DNA from: Gordionus sp. m RMFG-2023 | Lineage: Eukaryota; Nematomorpha; Gordioida; Chordodea; Parachordodidae | Length of the DNA: 64,000 nucleotides | Direction: 5' to 3' | Assembly (NCBI RefSeq): GCF_954871325.1 | Contig: NC_088775.1 | Span: 27,629,561-27,693,560 of the forward strand | In this document: positions 22,075 to 32,829 of the stretch, in pieces | Layout: every line of letters begins with the position of its first letter | Numbering within the stretch: position 1 is the stretch's first letter | Notes under the pieces: model-generated | What the model saw: the letters and a program-made list of their open reading frames with translations, nothing else | Databases searched by the model: none | Told to the model about the DNA's origin: nothing | Made by a program: the position numbers and the translations under genes

Positions 22075-22764
22075 TCATATTTTATGTAATTCATGAATAC
22101 CAATAGCAACCACTGTGGTTTTATCAATGCTAATGTTGTTTTCAACCATTAATTCCGTGGACTTTACATACCTATCAGAATTACGGGTTGAATCATTTTG
22201 TTTTACGGTTAAATCATTCCCTTCTATTTCACGGATATTTTTTCGAGCAATATTTTTAGGTTTAGTCTCGTCTCGGGCTGAACCATTATGTATTGCAAAA
22301 ATATTCCAATAATTACTGAAAGGACCTAACTGAACAATCCAATCCCACCCCATGATGGTTTCCACATCTTTCTTTACTACCCATAAATCTAGGAAAAATG
22401 TGGTATCATGAAGAATTACGCCCAATTTAGTTTTTCCCAAAACTATTATCTCAGACCCATCAAATTGTCTGACACACATAGATTCTTTCTCGAGCTTACC
22501 TTTAGGCCAATACTTAAAATAATTTCTTCGAGACATTATAGAAATGCTAGCCCCTGTGTCGAACAACATGTCAATATCCCTCGAGTCAACTCTTACGATA
22601 ACTCTTGGACAAGGACGAGGTTCGACTAATCTCTCAGTCATTAAAATATCATATGTTTTAATTGACTGATCAATATTAATCTCATTTGAAACATCAGTTT
22701 CATGAGAATTCTCATTTGAACATAAATTCAACTCGGAATTTAGTGGTTCCTTAACAATATTCAT
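22075..22764 (-). CDS. gypsy B aspartic protease region
   Basis: A 229-codon minus-strand frame. The catalytic motif is DMLFDTGASISIMSRRNYF, followed by the flap-like region and IMGWDWIVQLG, which matches the gypsy protease closing motif (I-(L/M)-G-x-D). The catalytic Asp is intact. Flanking segments are charged linkers. The frame does not join RT directly; between 22075 and 21987 two small shifts are needed. Confidence 0.85.
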   Translation of the reverse strand: MNIVKEPLNSELNLCSNENSHETDVSNEINIDQSIKTYDILMTERLVEPRPCPRVIVRVDSRDIDMLFDTGASISIMSRRNYFKYWPKGKLEKESMCVRQFDGSEIIVLGKTKLGVILHDTTFFLDLWVVKKDVETIMGWDWIVQLGPFSNYWNIFAIHNGSARDETKPKNIARKNIREIEGNDLTVKQNDSTRNSDRYVKSTELMVENNISIDKTTVVAIGIHELHKI

Positions 22765-23034
22765 ATTTTTTTTTGCAATATAACTGGGATATTTTTCCCA
22801 TCTGAAAGTATTAATATTCCTTTCATCGGAATATTTAAAAATACCCCTAGGATATTTCTCCTATTTAAAATCATTAGAATCTTTATTATTTTTATCATCA
22901 TGAATAAAAAAATTTCGGTTATAACCCCTGCTTTTACGAGAATTATATCTCATTTCAGCATGATTATTTACTTTATTATCATTTTTCCATCCCGATCTCC
23001 TACCTACTATATGATTACATTTGCAATCATATAG

Positions 23035-23847
23035 TCAATTTTTGATACAGTTTATGGCTACATGTCCCGGTTTGTTACATTTAAAACACAAACGGGATTT
23101 GCCATAATTCGATCGTAAAACATCAAATTTATTCGTGTTAGTACCAGAAATTTTTCTAACATTAAAATTTTCTAATGCCAGTTTCTTTAACGGAAAACCT
23201 TCACGAAAATTTTGTTCTTTGACTACGCAGGTCTCCACCTTGTGACCCACATACCCACAGCGGGTACATTTCAAATCTTCTAAAATTTTCTTATGACCTG
23301 AAAAGCCATTTTTTTCAATGGAAATATTTTTTTCATTTGTCCATGTCGGACCACGTATTTGGCCCTTATTAATATTACTATTCGCCATAACCAACGTATT
23401 TATATCTTGATATATAATCTTAATCACTTCTTTTAATTCTTTCAATTCCTGGAAAATAACTATAGATCTCTCCACACTATCCAAACGATCATCGTTATTA
23501 TCTTTCATCGTTTCCACCTTTTCAGGTCTGCCGTTCTTGATTTCATTTAAAATTCCATATAAACTACTTTCCAAGACCGAAATCTTTTTCCAACAATCAG
23601 CCGACACCGGCGTGTCTATTTTCCAATTACCATATACTCTGGTCGCAACCAGCGTACATTTTTCAAACAAAAATTTTATCATAATATGTAAGACATACAG
23701 TAGGACCAACAATAAAATTGTCACTAAGGCATTATTTACATCAAATTTATCAACCATTTGATACAAACTTTGATAAGTAATACTCGGATACTCCGAAATT
23801 TTATCAAATACGCTAGGCTCAATATCAAAATTAAATATAAAGCCCAT
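23035..23847 (-). CDS. gypsy B Gag-like protein with two zinc knuckles
   Basis: A 270-aa minus-strand frame from ATG. Near the C-terminus are two CCHC knuckles: CTRCGYVGHKVETC and CFKCNKPGHVAINC, both fitting C-x2-C-x4-H-x4-C, the nucleocapsid signature. Residues about 38-62 are strongly hydrophobic (ALVTILLLVLLYVLHIMI), unusual for a Gag and possibly a membrane anchor. A stop ends the frame just after the second knuckle. The sequence between 23034 and 22764 contains stops and short basic stretches. Confidence 0.85.
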   Translation of the reverse strand: MGFIFNFDIEPSVFDKISEYPSITYQSLYQMVDKFDVNNALVTILLLVLLYVLHIMIKFLFEKCTLVATRVYGNWKIDTPVSADCWKKISVLESSLYGILNEIKNGRPEKVETMKDNNDDRLDSVERSIVIFQELKELKEVIKIIYQDINTLVMANSNINKGQIRGPTWTNEKNISIEKNGFSGHKKILEDLKCTRCGYVGHKVETCVVKEQNFREGFPLKKLALENFNVRKISGTNTNKFDVLRSNYGKSRLCFKCNKPGHVAINCIKN

Positions 23848-24035
23848 CTCATTATATGAAAAATTTATATTACTTTAAAACGGCCGTGTTAAATTTCTAA
23901 AAATTTACACAAAAAGGTGATTGCGTTGTGTTCTGAGGCGAGATACAAAATATAAAATAAAATATTTTTTTTTTTTACCTTGAAATACCGAATAACCCTG
24001 GAATCGAAACTATCCTGGTAGTCTCGGTCAACAAC

Positions 24036-24380
24036 TGTCAAAAAAAAGGAGTTCAAATGTTAACTATATCAAAAATTACTAAAACCAACGAAATTCTAAA
24101 ATATAGAAAAATGTAAAAGAAAAACTAAAGGAAGCACGGAACTGAAACTTGGATCTATATTATTATTAAGTCACAGTAAGTAAAAATTCAAAAGTTTTAT
24201 TATAATTAAAAAAATCATGAAAAATTAAAAAGTGATTCTTTGTCAAAAAAAAATCAATAACATATTAATTAAAAAATGACTGACATTTCTTTAATTATAT
24301 ACAATTGATAAAACTAATATATATATATATATATATATAAATTGATTGACATTATATTAGAAAATGTCACATTTACGACA
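24036..24380 (-). repeat. 5' LTR of gypsy B
   Basis: 345 bp, TG...CA ends, partner of 17605-17944. Transcription of the element would start in this copy and run leftward. The sequence just inside (minus strand GTTGTTGACCGAGACTACC) is where the primer site should lie, but it does not start with the usual TGG, so I do not assign a tRNA. Confidence 0.95.
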
Positions 24381-24415
24381 CTTTCCCTTCTAAATTTTTA
24401 GGAACAAAATATCTC

Positions 24416-24600
24416 CAGAGGTACCATTTGCATCGCCCGGCCCGGATTTTTTAAAAAATAAATATTATAATTATTTTTAATGGTGATTTAAAATATTTGG
24501 TTTTAAAATATACAGCCCAGCCTGGGTATTTAAAAAATTAAAATGCGACATGACCCGTGTATACCCAGACCGGGCTTAGGGCCGGACCTGCAGGCCTCTG
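24416..24600. mobile_element. GC-rich MITE of hAT type (185 bp)
   Basis: The ends CAGAGGTACCATTTGCATC and, in reverse, CAGAGGCCTGCAGG surround cggcccgg-type repeats. A related copy lies at 29930-30182. Flanking 8-mers do not match, so the exact ends are uncertain. From 24601 to about 25060 there is a two-copy direct repeat (tattgggcg(a/g)gattttttttcatggaat blocks near 24656 and 24737) and no gene. Confidence 0.65.
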
Positions 24601-25319
24601 AAATAACTGATATGAATTATCAATTAATTTAATTTTAATATAAATTAGTAATTGTATTGGGCGAGATTTTTTTCATAGAATTTCTAAATTATTACATTTT
24701 GAAATGAAAATTTATTTTTAATATGAATTAAGAATCTTATTGGGCGGGATTTTTTTTCATGGAATATCTAAATTATTACATTTTGAAAATTTATATTAAT
24801 ACAATTATTTTATTTTTAATATTAGTTAAAAAAAAATTTTTAATGCCTCAAATTTTTTTATTCAAAAAAGTTACAGAATATAATTTATATATTAAAAACA
24901 CTCAAATACAAATCTATTCAAAATATACGAAAGGAAATGTAGTTAATATTTTTAACAATTCCGTCACTTTTTTACTGTTTACCAATGAGGAAAATTATGT
25001 GAAAACTATATACATTGCTACTAAAATAAGATTCCCGCTTTCGAATTGTTCATAATATTACTAATAGTTCTTGTTCAAAAAATGTTGTAAAATTACATGG
25101 AAAAATAGTTGTGCTACCAATAATATTGGGAATAGTATTTCTAATATTTTAAAAAGGGCCCCTTCTTTTATTTTATATTTAAATGATCGTGGGCGGCAAA
25201 ACATGATTATTATCGAATAATTGGACAAAATAACTTTATCTTAGGTCACCACTTGTTATTACCTATCCATATGACAGAGAACAAATATCTATCCTAAAAA
25301 TTTAGAAGGGAAAGTATTA

Positions 25320-25695
25320 AAAATTGAACAAAATATGGGTAGGAACGTGTAATGGAAGAATTTCAGCACCATTTATTGCCTCAAGTCTATATAATACTAT
25401 AAAATTGAATGATTTTGAGGTTCTTAACAAAGATATATTAATCATAGGTAATTTAAGCTATTTTTATAGTAATCACATATACTCCTCAAATTAATTGATG
25501 TACATAAAATATATTAATTTTTTATCTAAACTGCTAAAAATATTTAGGAACTTCCCCGAATGTCACATAATTGGGAAAACATCTTTATGCAATTGCAAAA
25601 TGGGTTGCATGAATAAAAGGTGCGAGTGTTTCAAGAACAACATCAAATGTTCAACGAAATGTCATATTGCATTGAATAATTGTTGCAATAAATAA
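25320..25695 (+). pseudogene. gypsy integrase tail with a Cys-rich domain
   Basis: The clear part is 25495-25695, ending KTSLCNCKMGCMNKRCECFK and then KCSTKCHIALNNCCNK followed by a stop. The spacing C-x-C-x3-C-x4-C-x-C-x6-C-x3-C is a compact zinc-binding-type cluster that I recall at the C-terminus of gypsy integrases in invertebrates and parasites (often annotated KRAB-A-like or SCAN-like). Upstream, in another frame, QNMGRNVNGRISAPFIASSL is consistent with the preceding integrase tail. The catalytic core is absent. Confidence 0.6.
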
Positions 25696-26088
25696 TTTTT
25701 TTTTTAAAAAATATATATTCATATGAAAATATTTATGATTTCATATAAATTTACAAAAAAATGTCTTTTAACCTTATTCCTTTTCATTCATTATATGCCT
25801 TAATTTTATACTATTTACTTTTTTAAGCATTCTCTTATCCTTTTTGATAATTTATATAATTTATTTATTATAACAAAATATCTCTTAAAAATAAAATTTT
25901 CTGGTGCCAGCCAGGCTGCAAAAAAGGAAGAAAAAAAATATTATTTAATTGTTTTAAAAAATATATTCCGAATCCCAATTATATTTTAAAAAAAAGATTC
26001 CGAATAAAATGTGGGGATTTAAGATCTCGAATCCTCACGTTGGGATTCCGAATCCCACATGATTCCATCCAATACGACATATATATAT

Positions 26089-26263
26089 ACTTTAAAATTT
26101 GTTATATTGACATAGTTGTAAACTTTTATCATTTAAATTGAAATAAAGAAATTTCTATTTAAAAATTATTACTGTTCATCACTTGTTACATGATAGCAGC
26201 AGTGGGATTCGAACTCACGCATATAAAAGTTTACAACTAAAAAAATATAACAAATTTTAAAGT
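26089..26263. mobile_element. hairpin MITE carrying a tRNA 3'-end-like segment
   Basis: Arms of about 40 bp (actttaaaatttgttat ... aaacttttat and its reverse) flank a 90-bp centre. It is absent from the homologous left copy near 16912, so it is a real insertion; flanking TA on both sides suggests a TA target. The centre includes tagcagcagtgggattcgaa, the complement of a tRNA T arm and acceptor end. Confidence 0.7.
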
Positions 26264-26394
26264 ATATATTTATATATATAACAAAAATGATAGTTAATTT
26301 GAATACATTAATATAAAATTATTTACAAAATAAATTGATATAACAAAAACGAATTTTCGATTTTTTTAATTTTTTTTATTTAAAAATTTAATTT

Positions 26395-27030
26395 AAATCA
26401 ACATTCTTCACTCGAAAAAAATATCTTAACCATTTATAGCTTTTATTTTTCATGATAGCGTTGTTCAAATCGCAATCTTCATTTGTTAATATCCTATGAT
26501 GTCATTACTTTTCGTGATCATATTCTATGATGTCGTTAAATTTCTTGATCGATCAACATTCTGCTAAATAAATCATCTCATTTTTTATTCAAATATTTAT
26601 CAATAAGTGTACGTATTATTTTTTATGTAATGTATATGTTTTGTGAGTGGATGCTAATTATTGTGAAATTTTTGTGTTTTTAAGATATAATCTTCATACC
26701 GTACGGATATTGTTCTCTTTCTTACTGGCCTCGATACGTTAGGCAAAAAAATTTTTCGATTATATCTTTTCCAACACTTCCCCTCTTGTAAAATGTGATA
26801 GTAGGTAAAGTGTTCTGTTCATACGTGATAATTTTATCGGTAGTAACTCTTTTAAAATGTGACCGTAGGTAAAGTGTTCTTTCATACGTGATAATTTTTT
26901 CGGTAGTAAATCTTTTTTTAAGTTGATCTAAATGTCTCCTTATTACCCCTTTTTTTGTGTTTATTTGATATAGCATATTGTTTTCTTTGTTTATGATAAT
27001 GCTTTCGTCCCATTTGTTTACTCCAAACAT
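26395..27030 (-). pseudogene. gypsy C integrase tail, inverted duplicate
   Basis: The minus frame 27030-26722 reads NNMLYQINTKKGVIRRHLDQ and, further on, TFYKRGSVGKDIIEK, the gypsy integrase chromo-like tail. The plus-strand equivalents are at about 27700-27880 (RRHLDQL, TFYKRGKVGKDII). This arm also contains a short internal duplication (the TTEKIITYE block occurs twice). Downstream noncoding sequence to 26395 also pairs with 28000-28170, so the whole forms a palindrome with integrase core in the centre. Confidence 0.75.
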
Positions 27031-27079
27031 TTAGATAATGAAATAAAAAATGCAAATCTTGTAATATTTGGGCAGATAA

Positions 27080-28060
27080 TCCCATTAACACACAGCATCT
27101 ATGGATGATAACGACAACGCCATTCGAATGAATACATATTGACTACGCTGATTTTTTTAACAGATACAGGTTGCTTATATTAGACGTATACGCTAAGTTT
27201 TTAATAATCACGCCGGTTAAACAATAACTGCCGAGATCACAATAAAAGAATTAATGAAAACGATGAGCTTATTTGGCATTCCAGAACAAATAGTCACGGA
27301 CAATGGCTCAAATTTTTCAAGTCAACAGTTTAAAAAATTTTGTGGAATCCACGGTATACATTACTTTCTGACTTCAGTCCACCATCAGCAGTCCAATGGG
27401 CAAATCGAAAGAATGGTTAGAACTTTCAAAACGAACACGAAAAGATGCATGGAGCAAAATAATATAGACTTAGATATCGCTCTTGAAATTTTTTTTATTC
27501 AATTACAGCAATACATTTAAACACGGCAGGTATTCCTTGAAGGAAACTAATGTTTAATCACACATGAGAACCAAATGAGATTTAATAAAGTATATAAAAA
27601 ACAACGATAATATTTTGCTCATGACTTTACCGAAAAACAGAACTATGGATATCGGAGAAAAAATTGGTACAAAATATGAGTAAACAAACGGGACGAAGTC
27701 ATTATCATAAACAAATATGCTATATCAAATAAACATAAATAATGGGATATTAAGGAGACATTTGGATCAACTTAAAAAAAAGATTTACTACCGATAAAAT
27801 TATCACGTGTGAACATAACACCTACTGTCACATTTTACAAGAGGGGAAAGGTTGGAAAAGATATAATCAACACAAGAAATTTTTTTTTGACTAACATATC
27901 AAGGTCAGCTAAAAAGAGAACACTACCCGTACGGTATGAAGATTATATCTTAAGCAAAAAATTTACAATAATTAACATCAACACAAAACATATACATTAC
28001 ATAATTAAAAATAATACGCATACTTATATAAAAAAAAATTTTTTGATGAGTATTTGAATA
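27080..28060 (+). pseudogene. gypsy C integrase (core and tail, broken)
   Basis: IHIDYADFFNRYRLLILDVY (about 27140-27200, first catalytic Asp) is followed, after frame breaks, by the open frame 27254-27520 with LFGIPEQIVTDNGSNFSSQQ (second Asp) and HHQQSNGQIERMVRTFK (Glu). After about 27660 come the tail blocks RRHLDQL, TFYKRGKVGKDII and KKRTLPVRYEDYIL, the usual end of gypsy Pol. All three catalytic residues remain but stops and shifts break the gene. RT and Gag are absent, so it is a 3' fragment. Confidence 0.82.
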
Positions 28061-28205
28061 GATTTATTTAGCAGAATATTGATCGATCAATAAATTTAAC
28101 GACATCATTATAAAGGCTATAAATGGTTACGATATTTTTTTGAGTGAAGAATGTTGATTTAAATTAAATTTTTATATAAAAAAATCTAAACTTAAATTCA
28201 TTTTG

Positions 28206-28400
28206 TTGTTAATTAGTCGAGCGTAGTCATAGTCATGGAAATCGACTAAAAACTTTAGCGACTAAATTAGTCTATTAGTCGACTAAAACGACTAATTTAG
28301 TCGACTAAAAGGACTAATATAGTCGACTAAAAAGACTAATATAGTCGACTAAAACAACTAATATAGTCGACTAAAACGACTAATTTCGACTAAGTTGATC
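28206..28400. repeat. tandem array of agtcgactaaaacgactaat
   Basis: About nine copies of a 19-20 bp unit, each containing the palindrome agtcgact. It is preceded by gttgttaattagtcga, which resembles hAT tips. Direct neighbour of the next array. Confidence 0.8.
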
Positions 28401-28429
28401 TATTTAGTCAGCATATAGGTAAAAATATA

Positions 28430-29440
28430 TATTGTAAACATATTAAGTTAAAATTTACGTGAAGATTTATCATAGAAAGTGACAATTGTCATAATCGTTA
28501 TTTTTGAACTTTTTTTAATTTTTTCAAAGCAAAGTAAAAATATATATTGTATAAAGATGTTAAAATAAAATTTCAGTGAAGATGTACCATAGAAAAGTGA
28601 CAATTGCCATAATCGTTATTTTTTAACTTATTTGAATTTTTTTAAAGTAAATAGGTAAAAATATATTGTAAAGATGTTAAAATAAAATTTCAGTGAAGAT
28701 GCACCATAGAAAAGTGACAATTGTCATAATCGTTATTTTTTAACTTTTTTTAAAGTAAATAGGTAAAAATTATATATTGTAAAGATGTTAAAATAAAATT
28801 TCAGTGAAGATGTACCATAGAAAAGTGACAATTGTCATAATCGTTATTTTAGAACTTTTTGAATTTTTTCAAAGCAAATAGGTAAAAATATATATTGTAA
28901 AGATGTTAAAATAAAATTTCAGTGAAGATTTACCATAGAAAAGTGACAATTGTCATAATCGTTATTTTTTAACTTTTTTGAATTTTTTTAAAGTAAATAG
29001 GTAAAAATATATATTGTAAAGATGTTAAAATAAAATTTCAGTGAAGATGTACCATAGAAAAGTGACAATTGTCATAATCGTTATTTTTTAACTTTTTTTA
29101 AAGTAAATAGGTAAAAATTATATATTGTAAAGATGTTTAAATAAAATTTCAGTGAAGATGTACCATAGAAAAGTGACAATTGTCATAATCGTTATTTTTT
29201 AACTTTTTTGAATTTTTTTAAAGTAAATAGGTAAAAATATATATTGTAAGGATGTTAAAATAAAATTTTAGCGAAGATGTACCATAGAAAAGTGGCAATT
29301 GTCATAATCTTTTTTAACCTTTTTGAATTTTTTAAAACAAATAGGTAAAAATATGTATTGTAAAGATGTCAAAATAAAATTTCAGTGAAGATGTACTAGA
29401 AAAATGACAATTGTCATAATATTTATTTTTAACTTTTTTG
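28430..29440 (+). repeat. minisatellite array, about 111-119 bp unit, nine copies
   Basis: Each unit reads roughly ggtaaaaatatatattgtaa, agatgttaaaataaaatttc, agtgaagatgtaccatagaa, then aagtgacaattgtcataatc. Unit starts measured at the tttcag motif fall near 28453, 28571, 28688, 28799, 28917, 29036, 29147, 29266 and 29380. Each copy holds the perfect 12-bp palindrome TGACAATTGTCA (slightly altered in some). The array is reverse-related to 31900-32790. Confidence 0.92.
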
Positions 29441-29929
29441 CTGAAACGAGCTGACTTTAGCCTACGCCCGTTATTATTAACTGCCATAATTGACGTGTAT
29501 GGTTTCGCAAACCTCGCTAGCTCTAAATTGACAACTCATGATAAATAATATCTAGATTTCATAAATACTCATAAAACTTATTCAATTTATAGAAGAGTTT
29601 ATAAACTTTTGAATAAAATTTAAAATATATAAATTATTATATATTTTAATAAAAATTAAAATTCTGTCATGTAAAAATCTTTTGAAAATTTCACAAAATT
29701 TTATTTCTAAATAAAATATTTAGCAATCATTTATTAATGAAAACTATATTAGGATAAAATTTTAACCTTCTGGTTTATTTAATTTTAAAATGAGATTAAA
29801 TTGTTTTCCAAGCCCCGGGGTTTACCTAACCCTAGTCTCCCCTATACTATTTTATAAATATGTAATTTAACTTCTAATAAAGAAGGTTATAATATTGTAT
29901 AACAAAATATTCAAATAATAGCTTTAAAT

Positions 29930-30182
29930 TAGTGATCTGCATCGAGCCTAATTTTTCAGGCCCGGCCCGAAATATTTTTAAAAAAGTTTACCCCGGACGG
30001 AACGAAATTTTTTTTAAAAAAATTTACCGGCCCGGCTCGAATTGATTTAAATACAGAAATTGATTTATATAATTTCTAAATTCTCTAATTAAACGATATT
30101 TAAAAAAATATTCGGCCTCACCCAGCCCAAATCCAATTTTTTTTAAAAAAAACCCGGCAGGACCTTGCAAATGGTACCTCTA
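29930..30182. mobile_element. GC-rich MITE of hAT type, second copy
   Basis: Left tip TAGTGATCTGCATCGAGCC, right tip in reverse TAGAGGTACCATTTGCAAGG, with ggcccggcccg-type subterminal repeats. Same family as 24416-24600 (shared GGTACCATTTGCA). No matching 8-bp duplication found. 29441-29929 and 30183-30950 are A/T-rich without a recognisable gene. Confidence 0.65.
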
Positions 30183-30950
30183 AAGGTCTATGATTTAAAA
30201 TTTTACAATTACAATACTATTCTTAAAATTAATCTTTTTATTATATCAGTATATTCTAAAAATTAATATCTTTTCTTAAATTAAAATTAGTAAAAAAAAA
30301 ATTATTTAAAAAACAATGAATTTTATATCCAAATAAATAAAATTATTCCCCTCTCTTTTGGTGCCAGCTAGACGATAATTATAAGAATAAAAATATTTTA
30401 AGTTATTTATTTTTTTTATCTTAGAGAAAAATTATTATTAAAAATATAAACAATGAAATTAATATTAAAAAAATAAAAATTATAAAAAAATAACAAAATA
30501 AATAAATATAATATTAACCCGAAACTTTTTATAAACACTTTTTTCATATGATCATTTTTAACTTATTTCTTCATTGTTTATTTTATTTTCTATCAAATTT
30601 ACCTTTCTTATATTAAAGTTTCGAAAATGACTTGTGAAATTTTTATTTAATATATATTTTATTTACATAATAAAAGATCAAAAAATATTTATTTTTCTAT
30701 TTGTATTGCACATAATAACAAAAAAATATATCTATATTATATAATAATCTAGTGTAATAATTTATTAAATTAATTGTTCAAAGGAATAGATCGGATTCCC
30801 TCTTCGATATATCGTATCGTATGTGAATAGAAGGCTGAAATTGAAATTAGTGAAATTAAATAATAGGCTAGTAATAGCCTCAATTATATGAATTCTGTTA
30901 TTGGGTTTGGGATATATAGAACGATACTGATTTTTCAAAATGCCAAAAAA

Positions 30951-31332
30951 ATTCCTTTATTATTTTAAATAAAATTTACCAAATCAGACACATTTGGTAA
31001 AATGGGAGGTCTTCTCCCCCCCTATCATATTTATATGCTTCTTTATATTATTACAATATAATTTTACGCTATATTATTAATGGAAATCTGGTAGCAAGCC
31101 TTCTCTAAAAGATCTTGTAATTTTGTATCTTCACAATAGAAAAAACAATATTTACATCTCATTTTTTTATTATCAATATAATTCATTATAAATATAAAAT
31201 TATCATTTATTTTGACATTTTTTTTTGTAGCATGAATATTAAGAATCATATAAATATGATAGGGGGGAGAAGACCAACCATTTTACCAAATGTGTCTGAT
31301 TTGGTAAATTTTATTTAAAATAATAAAGAATT
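30951..31332. mobile_element. inverted-repeat element with about 95-bp arms
   Basis: The left arm attcctttattattttaaat ... gacacatttggtaaaatggg ... tatcatatttatatg is repeated in reverse at about 31240-31332. The interior has a 61-codon minus frame (31249-31064) with a C-x2-C pair but no recognisable domain. No target duplication is clear. Sequence from 31333 to 31890 is A/T-rich filler. Confidence 0.75.
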
Positions 31333-31899
31333 TAACCCTATCAAATAACTAAAAGTGCGTATATGATGTCACAAAAATATAAAAAAATGAATAAAAATAA
31401 TGACCTTATAAAATTTATGAGAAATATTTAAAAAAAAAGATTATAAACCCGAGGAAAATTTAAAACATAAATTGGCCAAAGGCCTTCAAAGAGAGAGCCT
31501 AGCATAATTCAATAAAATATAGTAAAAAAAATTATCCAAAGGCCTTCATTTCTCGAAAAAAACTTAGATAAACTTAGAATATTTGGTGTATAATCTTAGT
31601 AATTGTTTAATATAAATATGAGGGCTAACTTTGAAAATGCTAAAATTAATTTCGTAATTATATTCATTTTCGAAAAGCTATTTAATACTTTGATAGAACT
31701 TGTAATTTAAGATCGTTCACTAAAGTGAATAAATATTTAAAATGTATTTACTCACAGAATTGAAATAATTAAGTCAAAGATATTATAGTTAATTGATATA
31801 CAAATAACAGATGCAGTATTCTATATTTAAATATATTTCGTAATTAACATTTTAGGAAAAAATAAATTAATCTCACGAAATCTTAATCTAACATGTTTA

Positions 31900-32790
31900 C
31901 AAAACATATTTTTACCTATTTACCTTAAAAAAGTTCAAAAATAAGGATTATGACTTGTCACTTTCTATAGTACACTTTCACTGAAATATTAATTTAACAT
32001 GTTTACAAAACATATTTTTACCTATTTACTTTAAAAAAATTCATAAAAGTTAAAAAAATAACGATTATGACAATTGTCACTTTTCTATAATACACTTTCA
32101 CTGAAATATTAATTTAGCATGTTTACAAAACATATTTTTACCTATTTACCTTAAAAAAACTCAAAAAAGTTCAAAAATAACGGTTATGATAATTGTCACT
32201 TTTAGTACACCTATATTGAAATTTTAATTTAACATGTTTACAAAACATATTTTAACTATTTACTTTTAAATAACTCAAAAAAGTTTAAAAATAACGATTA
32301 TGACAATTGTCACTTTTCTATAGTAAACTTTCACTGAAATATTAATTTAACATGTTTACAAAACCTATTTTTACCTATTTACTTTAAAAATACTTAAAAA
32401 AGTTTAAAAATAACGATTATGACAATTGTCACTTCTACAGTACACTTTCACTGAAATATTAATTTAACATGTTTATAAAACATATTTTTACCTATTTATT
32501 TTAAAAAAAGTTCAAAAATAACTATAATGACAATTGTCACTTTTCTATAGTACACTTTCACTGAAATATTAATATGTTTACAAAACATATTTTTACCCAT
32601 TTACTTTAAAAAAGCTCAAAAACGTTTAAAAATAACGATTATGACAATTGTCACTTTTCTATAGTACACTTTCACTGACATATTAATTTAACATGTTTAC
32701 AAAACATATTTTTACCTATTTACTTTGAAAAAACTCAAAAAACTTCAAAAATAACGATTATGACATTTGTCACTATTACCTAAAAAATTA
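31900..32790 (-). repeat. minisatellite array, about 96-120 bp unit, eight copies, inverted relative of 28430-29440
   Basis: Units start acatgtttacaaaacatatt and include aacgattatgacaattgtca then cttttctatagtacactttc. Starts fall near 31901, 31997, 32117, 32232, 32350, 32467, 32572 and 32691. The TGACAATTGTCA palindrome and the flanking motif are the reverse complement of the first array's unit. Confidence 0.9.
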
Positions 32791-32829
32791 TCTATCAAAA
32801 GATATATAATAGATTAAATTACGTAAAAT

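Larger units (their letters stand above)
17605..24380 (-). mobile_element. Ty3/gypsy retrotransposon B (young, near full length, 6776 bp)
   Basis: LTRs of 340 and 345 bp (17605-17944 and 24036-24380) both run TGTC...GACA and differ by three substitutions plus length changes in an A run and a (TA)n tract. A perfect 5-bp target duplication, ctttc, flanks the element (17600-17604 and 24381-24385). The minus strand encodes gag, protease, RT, RNase H and integrase in gypsy order. A polypurine tract AAA(G)10 abuts the 3' LTR. A few frameshifts and stops break the reading frame. About 1.75 kb of noncoding, repeat-rich sequence lies between integrase and the 3' LTR. Confidence 0.96.
25290..26410 (+). 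repeat. gypsy 3'-end sequence, right inverted copy
   Basis: This is the reverse complement of 16740-17604 plus 24381-24415. It retains the uninterrupted target ctttcccttctaaattttta (in reverse, about 25303-25322), where gypsy B inserted in the left copy. It carries one extra hairpin insertion at 26089-26263. Confidence 0.85.

Noticed and set aside
26188-26220. tRNA gene
   Set aside because: Only the T arm and 3' acceptor half can be drawn; no D arm or anticodon arm exists upstream on the minus strand.
28206-32790. CRISPR-like array
   Set aside because: Units are contiguous tandem copies of similar sequence without unique spacers, and the genome is eukaryotic.
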